Notes: generated by a model not told the origin, from the sequence alone. DNA of 64,000 nt from Streptomyces xanthochromogenes (GCF_014650455.1 NZ_BMUZ01000012.1:302432-366431), one strand, 5' to 3'; shown: positions 46,231-54,633, counted from the first letter of the stretch. A program made the numbers and translations.

Positions 46231-47010
46231 TCACTCCTTGGTGACGGCGGCCTTCTCGATGGTGACGGCCTTCTTGGGGGCACCGTCGCCCGCACCGCCC
46301 TCGACGCCCTCCTTGGCGACGTCCTGGACGGCCTTCAGACCGGCCGCGTCCATCGTGCCGAACGGCGTGTAGGTGGGCGGCAGCTTGCTGTCCTTGTAGA
46401 CCAGGAAGAACTGGCTGCCGCCGGTGTGCGCCTGGCCGGTATTGGCCATCGCGACCGTGCCCGCCGGGTAGGTCACCGTGCCGTCCGCGCCGGCCTTGCC
46501 CAGGCCGCTCAGGTTCTCGTCCGGGATCGTGTAGCCGGGGCCGCCCGAACCGGTGCCCTGCGGGTCGCCGCACTGGAGCACGTAGATGCCCTGGGTGGTC
46601 AGGCGGTGACACTTGGTGTTGTTGAAGTACCCCTTGTCGGCGAGGTACTTGAACGAGTTCACCGTGTGCGGGGTCTTCGCCGCGTCCATCGCGATCCTGA
46701 CGTCGCCGGTGTTCGTCTTCAGGGCCATGTCGTACTTGGCCTTGGCGTCCACGGCCATCTTCGGCTCGGGCGTCGAACTGGCGGACGGGGACGGGCTGTT
46801 GGAGGGAGCCGCGGCGTCCGACTTCTTGCCGTCGCTGGAGAACGCTCCCGTCGCGAAGGCGGCGCCGCCCGCCGCCACGACCACCGCGAGGGCGGCCGCG
46901 ATGACCGTGTTGCGCCGCCTGGCCTTGCGCCGGGCCGTCTCCCGGCGCTGCTGCTGCCGCTCGAACTTCTCGCGCGCGAGCTGGCGCCGACGCTGTTCGC
47001 TGCTGACCAC
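46231..47010 (-). CDS. Membrane-anchored cyclophilin-type peptidyl-prolyl isomerase
   Basis: The protein has 259 residues. A cytoplasmic basic N terminus, one TM helix (VIAAALAVVVAAGGAAFATG, about 35-54), then a Ser/Pro-rich linker and the cyclophilin domain (GDVRIAMDAAKTPHTVNSFK, CHRLTTQGIYVLQCGDP, GQAHTGGSQFFLVYKDS). It should assist folding of exported proteins outside the membrane. Note IYVLQCGDP where canonical cyclophilins have FMIQGGDP. The start is GTG 47010 with AAGGAG upstream. Confidence 0.92.
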   Translation of the reverse strand: MVSSEQRRRQLAREKFERQQQRRETARRKARRRNTVIAAALAVVVAAGGAAFATGAFSSDGKKSDAAAPSNSPSPSASSTPEPKMAVDAKAKYDMALKTNTGDVRIAMDAAKTPHTVNSFKYLADKGYFNNTKCHRLTTQGIYVLQCGDPQGTGSGGPGYTIPDENLSGLGKAGADGTVTYPAGTVAMANTGQAHTGGSQFFLVYKDSKLPPTYTPFGTMDAAGLKAVQDVAKEGVEGGAGDGAPKKAVTIEKAAVTKE

Positions 47011-47162
47011 CGGTCGTCTCCTTGTGCGGTCTCGTGGGGTGCGGGTACGTGCGTACGAGCTGACTGTGCCCCGTACCGTATATGGGTTCGCTGTGACCCG
47101 AGCAGCGCCGGTAGGCTCTGAACAGCCGTAATCACCCGCCGCGCAAGAAATCGAGGACGATC

Positions 47163-47873
47163 GTGCTGATTGCCGGGTTCCCCGCCGGGGCCTGGGGGAC
47201 CAACTGCTACCTGGTCGCCCCCGCCGCAGGCGAGGAATGCGTCATCATCGACCCCGGCCACCAGGCCACCCAGGGTGTCGAGGAAACGCTGAAGAAGCAT
47301 CGGCTCAAGCCCGTCGCCGTCGTCCTCACCCACGGCCACATCGACCACTGCGCCTCGGTCGTCCCGGTCTGCGGAGCCCACGACGTACCCGCCTGGATCC
47401 ACCCCGACGACCGCTTCATGATGAGCGACCCGGAAAGGGCCCTCGGCCGCGCCCTCGGCGCCCAGCTGATGGGCGAACTGACGGTGGGGGAGCCCGACGA
47501 CGTCCTGGAGCTCACCGACGGCGCCAAGCTGGCGCTCGCGGGCATGGAGCTCACCGTGTCGCATGCGCCCGGCCATACCAAGGGGTCGGTGACGTTCGGG
47601 CTGCCCGAGGCGGAGGACATTCCTCCGATCCTGTTCTCGGGCGATCTGCTCTTCGCCGGCTCCGTCGGACGCACCGACCTGCCCGGCGGCAGCCACGCCG
47701 AGCTCCTCGAGTCGCTGGGCCGTGTGTGCCTGCCGCTCGACGACTCGACCGTGGTGCTGTCCGGCCACGGCTCCCAGACGACCATCGGCCAGGAGCGCGC
47801 CACCAACCCGTATCTGCGGCAGGTGGCCTCCGGCCAGGGAGAGGGCATCGCCTCTCCCCGACGAGGAATGTGA
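47163..47873 (+). CDS. MBL-fold metallohydrolase (glyoxalase II-like)
   Basis: The protein has 236 residues. Metal-binding motif VLTHGHIDHCASV, further His in SHAPGHTKGSV, Asp in FSGDLLFAGSVGRTDLPGGS and His in VVLSGHGSQTTIG. The GRTDLPGG element is typical of the glyoxalase II-like subgroup that hydrolyses thioesters. The start is GTG at 47163. Fourteen bases separate it from hisS, so the two are co-transcribed. Confidence 0.93.
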   Translation: MLIAGFPAGAWGTNCYLVAPAAGEECVIIDPGHQATQGVEETLKKHRLKPVAVVLTHGHIDHCASVVPVCGAHDVPAWIHPDDRFMMSDPERALGRALGAQLMGELTVGEPDDVLELTDGAKLALAGMELTVSHAPGHTKGSVTFGLPEAEDIPPILFSGDLLFAGSVGRTDLPGGSHAELLESLGRVCLPLDDSTVVLSGHGSQTTIGQERATNPYLRQVASGQGEGIASPRRGM

Positions 47874-47887
47874 CGAGAAGCCTTCCC

Positions 47888-49150
47888 ATGAGCACCTTCC
47901 AGGCCCCCAAGGGCACCTACGACCTGATCCCGCCGGACTCGGCGCGCTTCCTCGCCGTGCGCGAGGCCATCTCGGCGCCCCTGAAGCGGTCGGGCTACGG
48001 CTACATCGAGACCCCCGGCTTCGAGAACGTCGAGCTCTTCGCGCGCGGTGTCGGCGAGTCCACCGACATCGTCACGAAGGAGATGTACGCCTTCGAGACC
48101 AAGGGCGGCGACCGGCTCGCCCTGCGCCCCGAGGGCACCGCATCCGTGCTGCGCGCCGCCCTGGAGGCCAACCTCCACAAGGCGGGAAACCTCCCCGTCA
48201 AGCTCTGGTACTCGGGCTCGTACTACCGCTACGAGCGCCCGCAGAAGGGCCGTTACCGCCACTTCTCGCAGGTCGGTGCCGAGGCGATCGGCGCGGAGGA
48301 CCCGGCGCTCGACGCCGAGCTGATCATCCTGGCCAACGACGCGTACCGTTCGCTCGGCCTGCGCGAATTCCGCATCCTGCTGAACTCGCTCGGCGACAAG
48401 GAGTGCCGCCCGGTCTACCGCGCCGCGCTCCAGGAGTTCCTGCGCGGGCTCGACCTCGACGAGGACACCCTGCGCCGGGCCGAGATCAACCCGCTGCGGG
48501 TGCTCGACGACAAGCGGGAAGCGGTGCAGAAGCAGCTCGCGGACGCCCCGCTGCTGCGCGACTACCTGTGCGACGCGTGCAAGGCGTACCACGAGGAGGT
48601 GCGCGCGCTCCTGACGGCGGAGGGCGTCGCGTACGAGGACGACCCGCGTCTGGTGCGCGGCCTCGACTACTACACCCGCACGACGTTCGAGTTCGTCCAC
48701 GACGGCCTCGGCTCGCAGTCCGCGGTCGGCGGCGGCGGCCGCTACGACGGCCTCTCCGAGATGATCGGCGGCCCCGCGCTGCCGTCGGTGGGCTGGGCGC
48801 TCGGCGTCGACCGTACGGTCCTGGCCCTGGAGGCCGAGGGCGTCACCCTCGAACTCCCCTCCACGACCAGCGTGTTCGCGGTCCCGCTCGGCGAGGAGGC
48901 GCGCCGCGTGCTCTTCGCCAAGGTGACGGAGCTGCGGCGGGCCGGCATCGCGGCGGACTTCGGCTTCGGCTCGAAGGGCCTGAAGGGCGCGATGAAGAAC
49001 GCGAACCGCTCGGGGGCCCGGTTCACCCTGGTCGCCGGTGAGCGCGACCTCGCGGAGGGCGTGGTCCAGCTGAAGGACATGGAGTCGGGCGAACAGGGCC
49101 CTGTGCCGCTGGACTCGGTCGTGGACGTGCTCCGGGAGCGCCTGGCCTGA
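47888..49150 (+). CDS. hisS: Histidyl-tRNA synthetase
   Basis: The protein has 420 residues. APKGTYDLIPPDSARFLAVR opens the class II core; motif 2 is FSQVGAEAIG, the His-binding LVRGLDYYTRTTFEF, then GGGGRYDGLSEMIGG and the C-terminal anticodon domain. The ATG is at 47888 with a weak ribosome binding site, consistent with coupling to the gene before it. A candidate terminator follows at 49161. Confidence 0.97.
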   Translation: MSTFQAPKGTYDLIPPDSARFLAVREAISAPLKRSGYGYIETPGFENVELFARGVGESTDIVTKEMYAFETKGGDRLALRPEGTASVLRAALEANLHKAGNLPVKLWYSGSYYRYERPQKGRYRHFSQVGAEAIGAEDPALDAELIILANDAYRSLGLREFRILLNSLGDKECRPVYRAALQEFLRGLDLDEDTLRRAEINPLRVLDDKREAVQKQLADAPLLRDYLCDACKAYHEEVRALLTAEGVAYEDDPRLVRGLDYYTRTTFEFVHDGLGSQSAVGGGGRYDGLSEMIGGPALPSVGWALGVDRTVLALEAEGVTLELPSTTSVFAVPLGEEARRVLFAKVTELRRAGIAADFGFGSKGLKGAMKNANRSGARFTLVAGERDLAEGVVQLKDMESGEQGPVPLDSVVDVLRERLA

Positions 49151-49160
49151 CGGCCTGGAC

Positions 49161-49203
49161 GGGTGCGAGTCCGGCCGCGCCGGGTGCGTGGCCGCTCGCA
49201 CCC
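49161..49203 (+). terminator. Candidate hisS terminator
   Basis: GGGTGCGAG (49161-49169) pairs perfectly with CTCGCACCC (49195-49203), 9 bp around a 25-base loop, just after the hisS stop. Confidence 0.5.
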
Positions 49204-49332
49204 ACGCGGCGGAGCCGCACAGGGCAGCGCCCCGCGCCCCTGGCGGCGCCGACGGTGGCCCGCACGGGCATCATCGGCCTGCCCGGGGCGCAGCCCCCGG
49301 CGCCCTCTGGAGGTTCCCGGTAAGGAGCGCCG

Positions 49333-50075
49333 TTGGATCAGGCCCAGGGACATCGCCCGTGTCACCGCGGTCGTGCGGTCGTCCACCCCCAACTTCCCGA
49401 AGATCCGCACCACATGGGTCTCCACCGTCGACTCCGCGACGAACAGCCGACGCCCGATCTCCGCGTTGGTGCACCCCTGCGCCACCAGCCGCAGCACCGA
49501 CGCCTCCCGTTCGGACAGTCGCGGCCGCTCCGGCCGGGCGCGGGGCTGGTCGACAAGACGCCCCGCGACCGACGGCGCCAGAACCGTCTCGCCCCGCGCC
49601 GCGGCCCGCACCGCCTGGGCGAGCTCACCCCGCGCCAGGTCCCTGAGCAGATGGCCCGCCGCCCCCGCCTCCACGGCCCGCAGCGCGACCACTTCGAGCC
49701 CGGCGGGCAACTCCCTTGCCGAGCCGCTCACTTCGAGCGAGGCCGGGGGCTCGTGCCGGGCCGCGAGACGGCATATGGCGTCGGGGAGCGAACCGCCGTC
49801 CAGGTCCGCGGGAGCGCCCCCGGCGACCAGCGCGCGGGCCTCCGCAAGGTTCTGGCGGGCGGTGGCCTCCTTGAGGTCGAGATGGCGCCGGGCCAGCGGA
49901 ACATCGTGGGCCAGTTCCGACCGGACGGCCCGCACCGGCATCAGCACGCTGGTGAAGCCCTGGGCAACGGTGTCGTGGATCTCCCGTGACATCCGCTCAC
50001 GCTCGGCGAGTCGGCCGCGGTGACCTCGCCGTACCGCTTGCGAAGCCCGCGCGCATCAACCGCCAGTGCTGTCAT
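49333..50075 (-). pseudogene. Fossil of a deleted ABC-transporter/two-component locus
   Basis: Three pieces of different genes lie end to end on the minus strand. First, 50075-50010 encodes MTALAVDARGLRKRYGEVTA, a typical N terminus of an ABC-transporter ATPase, cut off after 22 codons before its P-loop. The frame then shifts and 50010-49993 gives LAERER, leading into MSREIHDTVAQGFTSVLMPV of a HisKA_3 sensor kinase; this runs to about 49690 but lacks the ATPase domain. It then passes in frame at VVALRAVEAG into the C-terminal part of a NarL-type response regulator with intact LuxR HTH (SEREASVLRLVAQGCTNAEI and VETHVVRIFGKLGVDDR), lacking the receiver's phosphoacceptor. The frame continues past the usual end at GLIQ into hisS antisense, so the stop is lost. 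Two deletions explain this. Function is improbable. Confidence 0.85.
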
Positions 50076-50130
50076 GGCAAGAGCGTCCCGCGGAGCTCGT
50101 GCTTCAAGGACCCCCGTGCGGACCCGCTTA

Positions 50131-50150
50131 TGTCCATCGAACGGTGGACA
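50131..50150. promoter_or_regulatory. Operator-like imperfect palindrome
   Basis: TGTCCATCGAACGGTGGACA: the outer TGTCCA/TGGACA arms are perfect and the inner CG steps also pair. It lies between the dead ABC gene (start 50075) and the VKOR gene (start 50223). It may be the binding site of a regulator of the lost transporter or of VKOR. Confidence 0.45.
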
Positions 50151-50222
50151 GCGCGCCCTGTGCGGCAGAATGAGGCCGCGGCAGCACAGGCAACCACGAT
50201 GACGGGATGACGGACCGGCGCT

Positions 50223-50861
50223 ATGACCACAACACTTGACGACGTCTCCTCCGACTCCGGCCACCGCGAGGTGAGCAGCAAGGGGGCGATCGGCGGCAGC
50301 CGCGCCTTCGCCTGGCTGCTCGTGATCACCGGTGCGGCCGGCCTGTTGGCGGCGTGGGTCATCACGCTCGACAAGTTCAAGCTGCTCGAGAACCCGAACT
50401 TCGTGCCGGGCTGCAGCCTCAACCCGGTCGTGTCCTGCGGCAACATCATGAAGAGCGACCAGGCGGCCGCCTTCGGCTTCCCGAACCCGATGCTGGGCCT
50501 GGTCGCCTACGGCATGGTCATCTGCGTCGGCATGAGCATCCTGGCGGGCGCCCGCTTCCGCCGCTGGTACTGGCTCACCTTCAACGCCGGCACCCTGTTC
50601 GGCGTCGGATTCGTCACCTGGCTGCAGTTCGAGTCCCTGTACCGGATCAACTCGCTGTGCCTGTGGTGCTGCCTGGCGTGGGTCGCCACCATCTTCATGT
50701 TCTGGTACGTGACCTCCTTCAATCTCCGCAAGGGCCTGCTGCCGGCGCCGCGCTGGGCGAAGAACTTCCTGGCCGAGTTCACCTGGGTCTTCCCGGTGCT
50801 GCACGTCGGCATCATCGGCATGCTGATCCTCACCCGCTGGTGGGACTTCTGGACCAGCTGA
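50223..50861 (+). CDS. Vitamin K epoxide reductase (VKOR) family protein
   Basis: The protein has 212 residues and four to five TM helices. The quinone-linked active-site Cys pair is in SLCLWCCLAW and the loop Cys pair in VPGCSLNPVVSCG. It re-oxidises a DsbA-type partner for disulfide bond formation in exported proteins, and passes electrons to menaquinone. No fused or adjacent thioredoxin-like partner is present. The start is ATG 50223. Confidence 0.93.
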   Translation: MTTTLDDVSSDSGHREVSSKGAIGGSRAFAWLLVITGAAGLLAAWVITLDKFKLLENPNFVPGCSLNPVVSCGNIMKSDQAAAFGFPNPMLGLVAYGMVICVGMSILAGARFRRWYWLTFNAGTLFGVGFVTWLQFESLYRINSLCLWCCLAWVATIFMFWYVTSFNLRKGLLPAPRWAKNFLAEFTWVFPVLHVGIIGMLILTRWWDFWTS

Positions 50862-50895
50862 CGGGCCGACGGGCGTTTTCGCAGCTCAGACGGCA

Positions 50896-50918
50896 TTGTC
50901 AGTGGGGTGCCATAAGGT
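50896..50918 (+). promoter_or_regulatory. RecA-independent DNA-damage promoter (PafBC type) of rarA
   Basis: TTGTCAGTG (50896-50904), exactly 8 bases, TAAGGT (50913-50918), matching tTGTCRgtg-N8-TAnnnT. The GTG start at 50926 is 7 bases past the -10, so the mRNA would be leaderless. Confidence 0.82.
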
Positions 50919-50925
50919 CGTGGGC

Positions 50926-52281
50926 GTGGAACCCGATCTTTTCACCGCAGCCGCAGAGGACCGCCAGGAGAAAGACCCGGCGGGCAGCCCTCTGGCCGTA
51001 CGGATGCGTCCGCGCGTCCTCGACGAGGTGGTGGGCCAGCAGCACCTCCTGAAGCAGGGCTCGCCGCTGCGCCGCCTCGTGGGGGAGGGCGCCGGCGGCC
51101 CGGCCGGCCCGTCCTCGGTGATCCTCTGGGGCCCGCCCGGCACGGGCAAGACGACGCTCGCGTACGTGGTGTCCAAGGCCACGAACAAGCGGTTCGTCGA
51201 ACTCTCGGCGATCACCGCCGGGGTCAAGGAGGTCCGCGCGGTCATCGACGGCGCGCGCCGTGCCATCGGCGGCTTCGGCAAGGAGACCGTCCTCTTCCTC
51301 GACGAGATCCACCGCTTCTCCAAGGCTCAGCAGGACTCGCTGCTCCCCGCCGTCGAGAACCGCTGGGTCACCCTGATCGCGGCCACGACGGAGAACCCGT
51401 ACTTCTCGGTGATCTCCCCGCTGCTCTCCCGCTCCCTCCTGCTCACGCTCGAACCGCTGACCGACGACGACCTGCGGGCCCTGGTGCGGCGGGCGCTGAG
51501 CGAGGAGCGGGGCCTCGGCTCCGCGGTCACCCTGCCGGCGGACGCCGAGTCGCACCTGCTGCGCATCGCCGGTGGGGACGCCCGCCGCGCGCTGACCGCC
51601 CTGGAGGCGGCGGCCGGTTCGGCGCTCGCCAAGTCCGAGCAGGAGATCACGCTCCAGACGCTCGAAGAGACCGTCGACCGCGCGGCCGTGACGTACGACA
51701 AGGGCGGCGACCAGCACTACGACGTGGCGAGCGCACTGATCAAATCGATCCGCGGCTCGGACGTGGACGCGGCGCTGCACTATCTGGCCCGGATGATCGA
51801 AGCGGGCGAGGACCCCCGCTTCATCGCCCGGCGCCTGATCATCTCCGCGAGCGAGGACATCGGCCTGGCCGATCCCACCGCGCTGCCGACGGCGGTGGCG
51901 GCCGCCCAGGCCGTGGCCCTCATCGGCTTCCCCGAGGCGGCCCTGACGCTGAGCCATGCCACGATCGCGCTCGCGCTCGCCCCGAAGTCCAACTCCGCGA
52001 CGACGGCGATCGCCGCCGCGATGGCGGACGTCCGGGCAGGCCTCGCGGGCCCGGTCCCGCCCCATCTGCGCGACGGCCACTACAAGGGCGCCGCCAAGCT
52101 GGGGCACGCCCAGGGTTACGTCTACCCGCACGACGTCCCCGGCGCGATCGCCTCCCAGCAGTACGCACCGGACGCGGTGGCCGACAAGCGCTACTACGAG
52201 CCGACGCGCTACGGCGCGGAGGCGCGGTACGCGGATGTGGTGGAGAAGGTCCGGGAGCGTCTGGCGCGCGGCGAGGAGTAG
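50926..52281 (+). CDS. rarA: Replication-associated recombination AAA+ ATPase RarA/MgsA
   Basis: The protein has 451 residues. Clamp-loader-like AAA+: Walker A GPPGTGKTTLAYV, Walker B LFLDEIHRFSKAQQD, sensor IAATTENPYFSVISPLLSRS, then the tetramerisation domain with YDVASALIKSIRGSD and HLRDGHYKGAAKLGHAQGY. It acts at stalled replication forks. I chose GTG 50926, downstream of the damage-type promoter, over an in-frame start at 50896. The same promoter type controls ruvCAB in this window. Confidence 0.95.
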   Translation: MEPDLFTAAAEDRQEKDPAGSPLAVRMRPRVLDEVVGQQHLLKQGSPLRRLVGEGAGGPAGPSSVILWGPPGTGKTTLAYVVSKATNKRFVELSAITAGVKEVRAVIDGARRAIGGFGKETVLFLDEIHRFSKAQQDSLLPAVENRWVTLIAATTENPYFSVISPLLSRSLLLTLEPLTDDDLRALVRRALSEERGLGSAVTLPADAESHLLRIAGGDARRALTALEAAAGSALAKSEQEITLQTLEETVDRAAVTYDKGGDQHYDVASALIKSIRGSDVDAALHYLARMIEAGEDPRFIARRLIISASEDIGLADPTALPTAVAAAQAVALIGFPEAALTLSHATIALALAPKSNSATTAIAAAMADVRAGLAGPVPPHLRDGHYKGAAKLGHAQGYVYPHDVPGAIASQQYAPDAVADKRYYEPTRYGAEARYADVVEKVRERLARGEE

Positions 52282-52384
52282 GGGTGGCCCGAGGCTCCTT
52301 GCGGCCCCCTTCCGGTGCGATCTCCCGGTGCGTTCACCCGCTGCTCGGCGGGCAGGCACGCGGGGCCGGATCTACGCTCGGCCC

Positions 52385-53101
52385 ATGACCTCGCTCCGCC
52401 CCGCGGTCCTCATCGGTGCCGCGCTGTCGCTCGCGGTGACCGGCTGTGCGGGCCGGCCCGCCGCGGGGACGGCGTACGCCGATGCGGCGGCGCGTGTCTC
52501 GGCCGTTCCCCTCGTCGGTGCGGGGTTCCCGCCGGACGCCGCCACCGCCAAGGACCAGCTGGGCCGCCTCGACGTCGGCTGGGGGCAGCACTGGGAGACC
52601 TACCGCCGGGCCGAGTTCGGCGAGACCTGGTCCGACGACACCGACGCCCCCGGCGGACGCAACGGCTGCGACACCCGGGACGACGTACTGCGGCGCGACC
52701 TGTCCGACCTGAAGCAGGGCGACCGCAACCCCTGTGTGGTGGTCTCCGGCACGCTGCACGACCCGTACACCGGGAAGTCGCTGCCGTACTACTACCGCCG
52801 GGCGTCCCAAATCCAGACCGACCACGTCGTGGCGCTCGGCGCGGCCTGGCGGGCCGGCGCCTGGGCCTGGAGCCCGCAGCGCCGCCTGGAATACGCCAAC
52901 GACCTGGACGTGCTGCTCGCCACCGACAAGCAGACCAACTACGACAAGAGCAGCCTGACGCCGGACAAGTGGAAGCCGCCGCGCCACGCGTACTGGTGCG
53001 AGTACGCGCGCCGCTGGGTCGGCATCAAGGCGAAGTACCGGCTGACCGTGACCCCGCCCGAGAAGGCGGCCCTCCAGGACATGCTGGGCGGCTGCGGCTA
53101 G
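52385..53101 (+). CDS. Secreted lipoprotein with HNH/GmrSD-C-like nuclease domain
   Basis: The protein has 238 residues. Signal peptide with lipobox LAVTGC, so the mature protein is lipid-anchored on the outside of the membrane. The C-terminal half has IQTDHVVALGAAWRAGAW, YANDLDVLLATDKQTNYDKS and PDKWKPPRHAYWCEYARRW, which fits the HNH endonuclease family related to the GmrSD C-terminal domain: DH, N and H metal ligands are visible. Homologues are secreted nucleases. TACGCT (52373-52378) lies 6 bases before ATG 52385, so it may be leaderless. Four Cys may form disulfides. Confidence 0.85.
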   Translation: MTSLRPAVLIGAALSLAVTGCAGRPAAGTAYADAAARVSAVPLVGAGFPPDAATAKDQLGRLDVGWGQHWETYRRAEFGETWSDDTDAPGGRNGCDTRDDVLRRDLSDLKQGDRNPCVVVSGTLHDPYTGKSLPYYYRRASQIQTDHVVALGAAWRAGAWAWSPQRRLEYANDLDVLLATDKQTNYDKSSLTPDKWKPPRHAYWCEYARRWVGIKAKYRLTVTPPEKAALQDMLGGCG

Positions 53102-53112
53102 CCGGCCGGTCC

Positions 53113-53961
53113 TCAGCCCGCCGCGGCCTCGAAGAGCCGGTGCATCGCGCGGCGCAGGCCGGTGATGTCGGTCACCGGCTCGGGGAAGTCGAAGCGCGCG
53201 TCGAAGGTGTGCCCGTCACCGCGGCCGAAACGCACCCGCAGCCCGAACCGGTCGAGCGCCAGTGGGGTGGCCCGGGCCACGTCCTCGCGCTCCACGAGCT
53301 CGCGCAGCAGCCCCATCTGTTCGCCGTGGACGGCGGCGAGGTGCTGGAGGAGCTCCGGCTCGTGCCGCACCAGCGGATCGGGCGCGGCCAGGGCGAAGTC
53401 CTCCGGGTCCACCGCCTGGGCGCCCCACAGGTCGTCCACGTAGGCCTCGCCCACTTCGAGGCGGAGCGTCATGCGTCCCGGCCCCGCTCGGCCGGGCACC
53501 AGGGTCAGCCAGCCGGAGACCCAGGCGCGGCCCCGGATACGGTGGGGGACGGAGACCGGAGCGACGTCCGTGAGCTCCAGGACGGCCGGGACCTCGTCGT
53601 CCTGCGCGTGCGTGGCGGCCCGTACCGCCGGGGAATCGGCGGGGTAGGTCAGGAACAGATCGCCGTCGGGACCGACACGTCGTTCGTCGGCCACGAGCTG
53701 CTCCGGACGGGCGCCCGCAAGGCCCGGTACGAGCAGCACCGCCGAGCAGGTACTATGTACGAGAGTTCGTGTGCGCTCGGCTGCTGACGGCATCCGCGCG
53801 ATTTCAAATCCGCTGGGACGCGGCTGACCACGATCTGATCGGACCTCCGTCACGTGCCCGGCTCCTGAGGAGTCGGGAGAGTCGGCCTCCCGCGAAAGCG
53901 GCGTTTGGCCGACCTTCTTCGTGCTGTCCGTGATGTGACTGGTGTTCCCCGGACGAGACAT
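53113..53961 (-). CDS. DUF2470 (HugZ/HutZ C-terminal-like) protein under iron control
   Basis: The protein has 282 residues. The C-terminal half is the DUF2470 fold found at the C terminus of haem-degrading HugZ/HutZ: RHEPELLQHLAAVHGEQMGL, LALDRFGLRVRFGRG and FPEPVTDITGLRRAM. The central part resembles the split-barrel haem-oxygenase-like N-terminal domain. I chose ATG 53961 because a perfect AAGGAG (plus-strand coordinates 53967-53972) sits 5 bases upstream and the iron box just beyond; an internal ATG at 53793 matches the usual family start and remains possible. Role inferred: haem or iron use, derepressed when iron is scarce. Confidence 0.82.
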   Translation of the reverse strand: MSRPGNTSHITDSTKKVGQTPLSREADSPDSSGAGHVTEVRSDRGQPRPSGFEIARMPSAAERTRTLVHSTCSAVLLVPGLAGARPEQLVADERRVGPDGDLFLTYPADSPAVRAATHAQDDEVPAVLELTDVAPVSVPHRIRGRAWVSGWLTLVPGRAGPGRMTLRLEVGEAYVDDLWGAQAVDPEDFALAAPDPLVRHEPELLQHLAAVHGEQMGLLRELVEREDVARATPLALDRFGLRVRFGRGDGHTFDARFDFPEPVTDITGLRRAMHRLFEAAAG

Positions 53962-53975
53962 GCGATCTCCTTGAG

Positions 53976-53994
53976 TAAGGTGAGCCTAACCTAA
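53976..53994. promoter_or_regulatory. DmdR/DtxR-type iron box
   Basis: TAAGGTGAGCCTAACCTAA; on the minus strand TTAGGTTAGGCTCACCTTA, which differs from the Streptomyces iron-box consensus TTAGGTTAGGCTCACCTAA at one position. TAGGCT inside it may be the -10 of the DUF2470 gene, so bound repressor would block transcription. It ends 25 bases before the rpsD start on the other strand. Confidence 0.9.
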
Positions 53995-54018
53995 CCCAAC
54001 CATGGAGGTTTGGAGAAC

Positions 54019-54633
54019 GTGCCTAACCAGTCGCGTCCCAAGGTCAAGAAGTCTCGTGCGCTCGGCATCGCGCTGACGCCGAAGGCCGTCAAGTACTTCG
54101 AGGCCCGCCCCTACCCGCCGGGCGAGCACGGCCGTGGCCGCAAGCAGAACTCGGACTACAAGGTCCGTCTGCTCGAGAAGCAGCGTCTGCGCGCCCAGTA
54201 CGACATCAGCGAGCGCCAGATGGCGCGTGCCTACGACCGCGCCAAGAAGGCCGAGGGCAAGACGGGCGAGGCGCTGGTTGTCGAGCTCGAGCGCCGCCTC
54301 GACGCCCTGGTCCTGCGTTCGGGCATCGCCCGCACCATCTACCAGGCCCGCCAGATGGTCGTGCACGGTCACATCCAGGTCAACGGTGGCAAGGTCGACA
54401 AGCCGTCGTTCCGCGTCCGTCCGGACGACGTCGTGACCGTCCGCGAGCGCAGCCGCGAGAAGGTCCCCTTCCAGGTTGCCCGCGAGGGTGGCTACGCCGG
54501 CGAGGGCGAGACCCCGCGCTACCTCCAGGTGAACCTGAAGGCCCTGGCCTTCCGCCTGGACCGCGACCCGAACCGCAAGGAAATCCCGGTCATCTGCGAC
54601 GAGCAGCTCGTCGTCGAGTACTACGCCCGCTGA
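54019..54633 (+). CDS. rpsD: 30S ribosomal protein S4
   Basis: The protein has 204 residues. S4 landmarks are KYFEARPYPPGEHGRGRKQN, SDYKVRLLEKQRLRAQY and the S4 RNA-binding domain RRLDALVLRSGIARTIYQAR then QMVVHGHIQVNGGKV. The N terminus (PNQSRPKVKKSRALGIALTP) has none of the four zinc-binding Cys of the C+ form, so this is a zinc-independent C- S4. The start is GTG 54019 with GGAGA upstream. It is divergent from the iron-controlled DUF2470 gene, and a bidirectional terminator follows. Confidence 0.96.
   Translation: MPNQSRPKVKKSRALGIALTPKAVKYFEARPYPPGEHGRGRKQNSDYKVRLLEKQRLRAQYDISERQMARAYDRAKKAEGKTGEALVVELERRLDALVLRSGIARTIYQARQMVVHGHIQVNGGKVDKPSFRVRPDDVVTVRERSREKVPFQVAREGGYAGEGETPRYLQVNLKALAFRLDRDPNRKEIPVICDEQLVVEYYAR

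Noticed and set aside
53793..53961. DUF2470 start at the internal ATG 53793
   Set aside because: Not excluded, since relatives start near there, but ATG 53961 has a perfect AAGGAG and the iron box at the correct distance.
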